A DNA stretch of 5,928 bases from Chloroflexota bacterium (GTDB lineage Bacteria > Chloroflexota > Dehalococcoidia > Lucifugimonadales > JACPCL1), in assembly GCA_016210375.1 (NCBI GenBank), contig JACQUH010000065.1, forward strand, positions 1-5,928, given 5' to 3'. The notes under the pieces are model-generated. The model ran no database searches and was not told where the DNA came from. It saw only the letters and a program-made list of their open reading frames with translations. Of the stretch, positions 1 through 4,413 are shown piece by piece. The position numbers and the translations under genes were made by a program. Position 1 is the stretch's first letter. The number at the start of each line of letters is the position of its first letter.

Positions 1-6
1 ATAGTC

Positions 7-38
7 CCTTCCCCCTTGAGGGGGGAAGGTTAGGATGA
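7..38. repeat. Short G/C palindromic repeat (REP-like), copy 1
   Basis: A perfect 9-bp inverted repeat (7-15 with 21-29, arms CCTTCCCCC and GGGGGAAGG) encloses a 5-nt loop and is followed by a tail reading TTAGGATGAGG. The design matches the element at 4371-4413, which has a C-run/G-run hairpin followed by a CTAGG...AAGG tail. It lies downstream of the FrhB-like gene. It has no T-run on either side, so it is not a standard intrinsic terminator, though it could protect the 3' end of the mRNA. That it belongs to a dispersed family is inferred from only two copies. Confidence 0.5.
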
Positions 39-194
39 GGATGAGCGTATGCCAGCCAATGAGGCGAGACACATTGTTAACGACGATCAGGGGAGGAGGA
101 CACAGGGGGAGAGGCGAAGGTGTCCGCGTGAAATACCTAACCGACAAGTCATTCCCAGGTGAGGTTGAAACGCCCGAGCCTAAAGAAGCGCACC

Positions 195-1421
195 TCAGCA
201 GGCGGTGGTGTAGTGGTGACTCCGGTGGGGCGGCGACTTCTTCGGCTCCCGCTCCGTGCCCAGGTAGGCCCCCAGGTGCTCCGAGTATGTCACCCACAGG
301 AACCCCTCGGGGTCGTAGGGGCGCTGGAGATTGCGCACCGCCCGCCGCCGGTTGTTCCGCTCCAGCCGCTGCACCTCCGCCAGGTCACCCAGGGGTTCCA
401 CAAGCATCCTGGGAGCAGCAGCGTTCCACGCCGCTTCTCCCACGGGGGTCCGCACCAGCACCGAGGTGAACCCCGCAGGGCTTCCAACGTTGCCCAGGGA
501 GATGTCCGCCAGGCGCCCAGAGAAGTCCGCGCATTCGTCGCAACCCCGGAGGGCAGAGTCTCTGAACTCATTCACCGGCCGCGAGAACACGGATTCACCC
601 TTTTCGCCGTACACCGTCAGGACGCCGTCCCTGATGTCCAGCTTCTTCATTTGCCTTGGGTTGACGCCAGACCGCAGCAGCTTCAAGAGCAGCTTCTGGC
701 CGTCAAAGGAGCGGGTGCAGAAGAGGGCTATGGTCACCACCACCCGGTTGGCGGCCACCTTGCGGTCTCCCCAACCGTAGCGCTGCAAGGCCCGCAGGCC
801 AGCAATCTGGCAGGGCGTTCCCACCATCGCCAGGGACTTGCAGCCGATCTCTCCGGCGGCATCCAGGTGCGCCAGGGGCAAGGTCTGATCATACCTGCTG
901 CCTGCCGCCGCCCGCACCTCCTCGGGCGTGCGGGCCACAGCGGCTTTCCCTCGCTGGGGGCCGCTGCGCGTGGCGACAATCACTCCGTCCACACTCCTCG
1001 CTTCCAGTAGCGCCTCCAGAAGGGCCGTGGCCACACCACCGTCCTGGCTTTCCGGTGCGGGAGCAAAGGCACGCGCGCGATAGGCGGCCATGAGCCGCCC
1101 CAGAGGAGTCGGGGCGGGACCCTCCCCTTCCCACAACGTGGTCAAGCGTTCGGTCCTCAGCCCGGCCAGGGGGCAGAAGTCCCAGCAGTTGGAGCAGCCC
1201 GTGCACATGCGCAACAGCGTGGGGTTGCCCTCCTCGTCAATGCCCAGGGACCTGGAAGGGCAGGCAGCAACGCAGCTACCACAGCGAACGCACCTATCGG
1301 CGTCAATGACCGCCCCAGCGGTCTTGTGGAACCAGATCTTGTCCAGGGGGTCCAGGACACCGCTCTTCTCGGCGATCTCGCCCCGTATGTCCAGGGACGG
1401 GTCCTTCAACAGCTCTGTCAT
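195..1421 (-). CDS. FrhB-family iron-sulfur flavoprotein (coenzyme F420 hydrogenase/dehydrogenase beta subunit-like), probable electron donor to the sulfite reductase
   Basis: 408 residues, cytoplasmic, with no signal peptide or membrane segment. Residues 44-54 and 73-83 each carry CxxCxxCxxxCP, the signature of a 2x[4Fe-4S] ferredoxin domain. Then come FrhB hallmarks: SQDGGVATALL (125-135), GSRYDQ (174-179), VGTPCQIAGLR (200-210), LFCTRSF (233-239) and CDECADFSG...ADISLGNVGSP (294-315). Cys204, 235, 294 and 297 could bind a third cluster. The family uses FAD and usually F420, moving electrons between F420H2 and iron-sulfur proteins; some members, such as the plant chlorophyll reductase HCAR, use ferredoxin instead. 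The start at 1421 is chosen because GGGAGG lies 6 nt upstream and the ATG overlaps the reductase stop as ATGA; the frame stays open further upstream, but that part lies inside the reductase gene. The translational coupling implies a shared complex. The last 20 or so residues form a basic, His-containing tail. The family call is firm; F420 as the cofactor is inference. Confidence 0.9.
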   Translation of the reverse strand: MTELLKDPSLDIRGEIAEKSGVLDPLDKIWFHKTAGAVIDADRCVRCGSCVAACPSRSLGIDEEGNPTLLRMCTGCSNCWDFCPLAGLRTERLTTLWEGEGPAPTPLGRLMAAYRARAFAPAPESQDGGVATALLEALLEARSVDGVIVATRSGPQRGKAAVARTPEEVRAAAGSRYDQTLPLAHLDAAGEIGCKSLAMVGTPCQIAGLRALQRYGWGDRKVAANRVVVTIALFCTRSFDGQKLLLKLLRSGVNPRQMKKLDIRDGVLTVYGEKGESVFSRPVNEFRDSALRGCDECADFSGRLADISLGNVGSPAGFTSVLVRTPVGEAAWNAAAPRMLVEPLGDLAEVQRLERNNRRRAVRNLQRPYDPEGFLWVTYSEHLGAYLGTEREPKKSPPHRSHHYTTAC

Positions 1422-3010
1422 GCAGCGCCTCCCGGCTGGAAGTATTGACGGACCTGGGCTGGGTCCGTTCGCAGGAGGAAGTGGCCGAAGGTCTCCTCCG
1501 CAGTATGCTGACTCCTGTACGTTGCCACAAGCCCCTGGACACCACGACGGACCTGGGCCGCCGGCACCTCCAGCGCCAGCCACCGGGCCAGTCGCCCTTC
1601 CGCCAGGTCGCCACCCACCGCCACGTCAAAGGCTTCGCGATAGCCCTCCTCGTCCCTGGCCAGAGAAGCCCTGAGGCCAATATCGGCAATCTGAATCTGG
1701 GCGCACGAGGCCTTACAACCGCTCATGTGCAGACGTATTGGGCCGATGGGCTCCCGGCCCAGAGCCTCGTCCAGGGTCCGGGCCATCTCAACCCCTTGCT
1801 CCTTCATGTTGTAAATCCCGAACTTGCAGAAGGGAGCGCTGGTGCAGGCCACCACCGCCCGGCTGAATGGCAGGGGGTCTGGCGAGTACCGTTCCAGCAG
1901 GGGGGTTGACAGCAGACTGCTCAGGTTGGACTCGGAGACGCCAGAGAGGACGAGGTCTTGACGGGGCGTCAGGCGCAGGTCGCCATCGCCAGAGTCCCTC
2001 GCCAGCCTCGCCGCCTCCCTGAGCTCCTCCCCCTGCATCCGGCCCACCGGCACCGCGAGGCCCACATAGGAGAGGCCAGGCTGCTTCTGCGGGTGGACGC
2101 CTATGTGGTCGTGCCTGGCAACCTCGGCGAAGGGTTCGCCGGCGGTCTGGAAGGGATAGGGGGCCCGCTTCTGCATCTCCGCGCGCACCACGGAGGGCCC
2201 CATCTTCTCCACCAGCCCACGGAAGCGGTTCACCGCCTTGTTATCGTAGTCCCCAAACTCCTTGAACACGAGAATGACGGCCTGGAAAGCGGGAAGCACC
2301 TGCTCGGGAGTCACGAACAGGCCAATGTCGGAGGCCAGCCGGGGGTAGTCGCTCAGGCCGCCGCCTATCCACACGTTGAATCCAGTCGCCCCACCGCTGC
2401 GGGCGGGAGAGAAGGCCAGGTCATTGATCCGGGCCAGGATACAGTCGTCCCGGCAACCTGTGATGCCTGCCTTGAACTTGCGTGGCAGGAAAGCGCCGTA
2501 CTCCGGATCGTCTAACACCAGGCGGGTGAGCTGGCTCACCAGAGGATACACATCCAGGGCTTCGTACGGGTCAATTCCAGCGACGGGGCAGCCCGTAATG
2601 TTTCGCGCTGTGTCGCCGCACGCTTGCAAGGTGGTAATGCCGGCCTGGTCAAACCTGCGCCATACCTCAGCCATGTACTCAAGGCGCATCCAGTGGACCT
2701 GGACGTCCTGGCGGGTGGTGAGCTCCAGAAAACGCTCGGGAGCCTGGTGCTCGCTATCAGGGCGACGGGCGAACTCCTGGGCCACCTGTCCTATGACGTC
2801 CGCCTGCCGCCAGGAGAGTCTGCCCCCTGGAATCCGGACGCGCATCATGAAGTAGCCTTCCTGTCGGTCATCGTAGAGTCCCGCCAGCCGGAGCTTCCCA
2901 ATTGCAGGTTCGCCGTCGGCCAGCAGCAGGTCAGCCTGCCCCTGGGCGCTCAACTGGGCCACCTTCTCCTTGACTTCCCTGGGGCCATCCCTGGGTTGGA
3001 AAATCGCCAT
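1418..3010 (-). CDS. Siroheme/[4Fe-4S] sulfite (or nitrite) reductase, NirA/SirA type
   Basis: 530 residues, the usual length for monomeric ferredoxin-dependent Nir/Sir enzymes, which reduce sulfite to sulfide or nitrite to ammonia with six electrons. The expected two-fold repeat is visible: ferredoxin-like half-domain (about 34-100), siroheme domain (about 128-275), second half-domain (about 300-370, with HIGVHPQKQ at 301-309), and a cluster domain. The four cluster cysteines are present as C389-x5-C395 and C432-x3-C436; C436 should bridge cluster and siroheme. Probable siroheme and anion residues are R57 (YFMMR), R136 (TARN), and K178 and K180 (LPRKFK). Tyr46 (GLY) and Cys131 (QACGD) match the crosslinked Tyr69-Cys161 pair of M. 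tuberculosis SirA, which favours sulfite. Three further cysteines (141, 186, 190) are absent from the spinach and mycobacterial enzymes as recalled. AGGAGG sits 5 nt before the ATG. It is first in an operon with the FrhB-like gene. The family is sure; the substrate is inferred. Confidence 0.93.
   Translation of the reverse strand: MAIFQPRDGPREVKEKVAQLSAQGQADLLLADGEPAIGKLRLAGLYDDRQEGYFMMRVRIPGGRLSWRQADVIGQVAQEFARRPDSEHQAPERFLELTTRQDVQVHWMRLEYMAEVWRRFDQAGITTLQACGDTARNITGCPVAGIDPYEALDVYPLVSQLTRLVLDDPEYGAFLPRKFKAGITGCRDDCILARINDLAFSPARSGGATGFNVWIGGGLSDYPRLASDIGLFVTPEQVLPAFQAVILVFKEFGDYDNKAVNRFRGLVEKMGPSVVRAEMQKRAPYPFQTAGEPFAEVARHDHIGVHPQKQPGLSYVGLAVPVGRMQGEELREAARLARDSGDGDLRLTPRQDLVLSGVSESNLSSLLSTPLLERYSPDPLPFSRAVVACTSAPFCKFGIYNMKEQGVEMARTLDEALGREPIGPIRLHMSGCKASCAQIQIADIGLRASLARDEEGYREAFDVAVGGDLAEGRLARWLALEVPAAQVRRGVQGLVATYRSQHTAEETFGHFLLRTDPAQVRQYFQPGGAA
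1428..1433 (-). promoter_or_regulatory. Ribosome-binding site of the FrhB-like gene
   Basis: GGGAGG on the minus strand lies 6 nt before the ATG at 1421, inside the 3' end of the reductase gene. It fixes the start at 1421 rather than at ATG 1583, which would add 54 residues of low-complexity Gly/Pro/Ala sequence read out of frame from the reductase. Confidence 0.75.
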
Positions 3011-3298
3011 AGCGTCCTCCTGCAGGATCAGACTCCCCTGTCACCCTCGTTTGCCAGTCGTAGTCCAGCCTCCGATGCTGCCACCATCCAACAGGCTGCA
3101 CCGACGGCGGGCAACAAAAAACCCAGCATACTTGCTGGGGCGGGCGGTCTCTTTCTGAGCTTGTCTAGCGGGGCAGGCTATTCAGGCGACGACCAGTGAC
3201 CTACCGCCTCAGCAGGGGGCAAGCCGCTACAACAGCAGGCCAGACACCCCTTCGCCAGGGGCCTGCCCGGATAGGAATACCACCAGACTACTTTCATC
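3011..3298 (-). promoter_or_regulatory. Long structured leader of the reductase operon, possible attenuator or riboswitch
   Basis: The predicted transcript starts near 3298 and runs about 288 nt before the reductase ATG. It includes a stable hairpin (3235-3239 with 3262-3266, and 3247-3251 with 3257-3261), a possible antiterminator strand (3204-3214), an intrinsic terminator (3113-3139) and the ribosome-binding site AGGAGG (3016-3021). The strand at 3204-3214 (TGCTGAGGCGG in the RNA sense) can pair with 3133-3143 (CCGCCCCAGCA) at 10 of 11 positions. That pairing would capture the 5' arm of the terminator, giving two mutually exclusive folds. No known riboswitch class was recognised with confidence. 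The alternative is a free small RNA of about 185 nt ending at the terminator, with readthrough feeding the operon. Confidence 0.5.
3113..3139 (-). terminator. Intrinsic terminator inside the reductase leader
   Basis: On the minus strand CCCAGCA-AGTA-TGCTGGG forms a 7-bp hairpin with a 4-nt loop (3139 down to 3122), followed at once by TTTTTTG and TT (3121-3113). It lies about 100 nt upstream of the reductase start and about 160 nt downstream of the predicted start of transcription. No minus-strand protein gene ends before it, so it most likely controls entry into the operon or ends a small RNA. Confidence 0.8.
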
Positions 3299-3304
3299 GG
3301 CAGA

Positions 3305-3333
3305 ACTCTAGCATCTAATCTCCGTACCGTCAA
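3305..3333 (-). promoter_or_regulatory. Sigma-70-type promoter of the sulfite reductase operon
   Basis: On the minus strand the -35 box TTGACG (3333-3328, 5 of 6 to consensus) and the -10 box TAGAGT (3310-3305, 4 of 6) are separated by exactly 17 nt. TGC directly before the -10 makes it an extended -10. Transcription should start near 3298. A 17-nt perfect dyad lies just upstream of the -35. Confidence 0.7.
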
Positions 3334-3336
3334 ATA

Positions 3337-3353
3337 GAGCCAGGTCCTGGCTC
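3337..3353. promoter_or_regulatory. Perfect dyad, candidate activator-binding site
   Basis: GAGCCAGG-T-CCTGGCTC is an 8+1+8 perfect inverted repeat. Its centre (3345) is about 47 nt upstream of the predicted minus-strand start of transcription, and its edge is 4 bp from the -35 box, where many activators bind. It has no T-run, so it is not a terminator. The regulator is unknown. Confidence 0.5.
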
Positions 3354-3466
3354 GGGGCCTCCGGCTAGGTGCTTTTGCACCATTCGCTTCGGAGACACAG
3401 GGGGCCTTGTCCTGGAATCGGGAGACCGGCGGGCGGGCAATGCCCTAAGTCAGCGTAGCCGCTGGC

Positions 3467-3495
3467 TTGCAGGACTTGAGGAGGGATGGTATATA
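3467..3495 (+). promoter_or_regulatory. Candidate promoter of the 107-residue gene
   Basis: TTGCAG (3467-3472) and TATATA (3490-3495) are 17 nt apart. The -10 box is good and the -35 box weak. Transcription would begin near 3502, 25 nt before the chosen ATG. The AT-rich patch stands out from its G/C-rich surroundings. Confidence 0.45.
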
Positions 3496-3526
3496 TTCCT
3501 CCAGCACAATCAAGGGTACGGGAGCC

Positions 3527-3850
3527 ATGAATACAAAGAAGCTGCGCATCCTGGACTACGAGGCCCTGGTGCGACTGAACGATAGCAGTATCCACGCCGG
3601 GCGACTGCGCAACCTTCCCAGGGAATCGCTGGCTGCCGCTCCTCAGCGGCGCTACCCCATCAACCTGTGGCTGCCGCGCCGCCGCGGCTCACAGGAAGAG
3701 GTGCGTCTGTCGGTGGTGATGGACGCCGCGGGCCAGAGCGTCTGGCTGGACGTCTCCCCCCAGGAGTTTGACGCCATCCCGCAGGTAGATGTGCTCTTTG
3801 ACATCTGGGAAGGCGCTATGTGCGCGGGCAATCCGCCGCCCGCCCCCTAA
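3527..3850 (+). CDS. Protein of unknown function, 107 residues
   Basis: I do not recognise this family. The protein has a basic N-terminal half (RLRNLPRES, PQRRYPINLWLPRRR) and an acidic C-terminal half that looks like alternating strands (VRLSVVMDAAG, VWLDVSPQEFDAI, VDVLFDIWEGA), ending in a Pro-rich tail. It has no signal peptide, membrane segment or cysteine cluster. ATG 3527 is preferred over the in-frame ATG at 3467 because the latter lies inside the likely promoter; AAGGG (3512-3516) or GGGAG (3520-3524) could serve as a weak ribosome-binding site. Base composition and codon use resemble those of its neighbours. It stands alone: the next gene has its own promoter, and the reductase operon runs the other way. 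That it is a real gene is supported by the promoter, the length and the lack of a competing frame. Confidence 0.65.
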   Translation: MNTKKLRILDYEALVRLNDSSIHAGRLRNLPRESLAAAPQRRYPINLWLPRRRGSQEEVRLSVVMDAAGQSVWLDVSPQEFDAIPQVDVLFDIWEGAMCAGNPPPAP

Positions 3851-3884
3851 GCCTTGGCGGGAGCTTGCATCTTCTTTCACAATA

Positions 3885-3913
3885 TTGACATCATTCGCAG
3901 TGTTTGGTACAAT
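3885..3913 (+). promoter_or_regulatory. Near-consensus sigma-70 promoter of the DUF4242 gene
   Basis: TTGACA (3885-3890, perfect -35), a 17-nt spacer and TACAAT (3908-3913, 5 of 6), with TGG before the -10 making it extended. Transcription should start near 3920, about 20 nt before the ATG and just ahead of the ribosome-binding site AGGAGG at 3930-3935. This is the strongest promoter in the window. Confidence 0.85.
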
Positions 3914-3940
3914 CGCACCAATTTTCTTCAGGAGGGGAAT

Positions 3941-4186
3941 ATGCCACTATTCCTGGACCACCACAAGGGGGTTGGGTCGCCTTCCCAGCGCGAACAAGCG
4001 ACGACGGCGATAAAGGCTGGGATGAAGAGCCCACAAGGGGTAAAGGGCCTCAATGGGTTCTACAGCACCACCGAGTCCTGGTGCCTGACGGAAGCCCCCA
4101 ACGCTAAGTCGGTGCACGACTATCACGAAAGCATGGGCATCAATCTGGGCGCTAGCGATGTGACGGAGATAAAAACCCTCGTTTAA
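3941..4186 (+). CDS. DUF4242-family small protein (SCO4226-like, possible nickel-binding)
   Basis: 81 residues, a complete single domain of the usual DUF4242 size. The fit is the N-terminal strand MPLFLDHH, a helix with Lys and Gln, then the strand pair ending in SWCLTEAPNAKSVHDYHE (46-63), which corresponds to the family's strand with Cys followed by AP and a helix with His. The family has a ferredoxin-like fold; a Streptomyces member, SCO4226, was described as binding nickel. His7, His8, His59 and His62 are candidate metal ligands. The start at 3941 is fixed by AGGAGG 5 nt upstream; a longer in-frame start at 3854 would place the promoter inside the gene. The gene forms its own transcription unit between a strong promoter and a strong terminator. 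The cellular role is unknown. Confidence 0.75.
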   Translation: MPLFLDHHKGVGSPSQREQATTAIKAGMKSPQGVKGLNGFYSTTESWCLTEAPNAKSVHDYHESMGINLGASDVTEIKTLV

Positions 4187-4258
4187 GGAGGAAAGGCCAC
4201 TCCCCACGCCAGTTGCGCCATCAAGAGGCGCTGGCATAGCCCGACCAGGGAGTAAGCG

Positions 4259-4300
4259 AAAGGCCCGCCCCGCATGATGCGGGGCGGGCCTTTCTGCGTT
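4259..4300 (+). terminator. Strong intrinsic terminator after the DUF4242 gene
   Basis: A perfect 16-bp hairpin (4259-4274 with 4278-4293) with a 3-nt TGA loop, very G/C-rich, runs into TTTCTGCGTTT on the plus strand. The arms begin with AAA and end with TTT, so it could also act on the minus strand. A smaller bulged hairpin (4208-4212 and 4216-4219 with 4227-4235) lies just upstream. Confidence 0.9.
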
Positions 4301-4324
4301 TGTCGCCCCGCAGCAGGACACCCG

Positions 4325-4353
4325 TTCCTCGCCCCATGCTGGGATGGTAGAAT
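4325..4353 (+). promoter_or_regulatory. Candidate mutS promoter
   Basis: TAGAAT (4348-4353, 5 of 6 to the -10 consensus) is preceded by TGG, giving an extended -10 like that of the DUF4242 promoter. A poor -35 match, TTCCTC (4325-4330), lies 17 nt upstream. It sits between the terminator and mutS, where a promoter is needed. The leader would be about 55 nt and would include the palindrome. Confidence 0.5.
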
Positions 4354-4370
4354 GGCCCCAATCAAAGGTG

Positions 4371-4413
4371 TCCTTCCCCCTTCCCCTTTAGGGAAGGGGG
4401 CTAGGGGGTAAGG
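4371..4413. repeat. Short G/C palindromic repeat (REP-like), copy 2, in the mutS leader
   Basis: A perfect 10-bp inverted repeat (4376-4385 with 4391-4400) has a CTTTA loop and is followed by CTAGGGGGTAAGG, which ends directly at the mutS start codon. The overall design matches the left-edge copy. The 5' C-run can pair either with the hairpin's own G-run or with the G-run at 4404-4408 that serves as the mutS ribosome-binding site. Confidence 0.55.

Noticed and set aside
85..133. 6-bp inverted repeat GGACAC...GTGTCC as a terminator for the operon
   Set aside because: The stem is short, the loop is 16 nt and there is no T-run on the minus strand.
159..1010. A 283-codon plus-strand open frame opposite the FrhB-like gene
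   Set aside because: It is antisense to conserved FrhB motifs, has no family resemblance and no ribosome-binding site; antisense open frames are common at this GC content.
1422..1583. In-frame upstream extension of the FrhB-like protein to ATG 1583
   Set aside because: The 54 added residues are low-complexity Gly/Pro/Ala sequence from within the reductase gene. The ATG at 1421 has a ribosome-binding site and ATGA overlap, and it begins the family-like sequence.
1958..2515. A 185-codon plus-strand open frame opposite the reductase gene
   Set aside because: It is antisense to the conserved siroheme domain, His/Gly/Leu-rich, with no recognisable motifs.
3172..3286. Cobalamin riboswitch
   Set aside because: The B12-box-like stretch needs an insertion and has mismatches, and the GGGAA and GCCACTG-type elements are not in place. 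It is kept only as something to test.
3140..3300. Resemblance of the leader to RNase P RNA (CAGAAAGAGACCGCC and GATGAAAGT on the minus strand)
   Set aside because: The other conserved regions are missing and the terminator follows at once, leaving no room for the rest of a molecule of about 350 nt.
4186..4245. A ribosome-binding-site-like AGGAGG right after the DUF4242 stop
   Set aside because: No ATG or GTG follows at a usable distance; the nearest TTG opens a frame of only eight codons.
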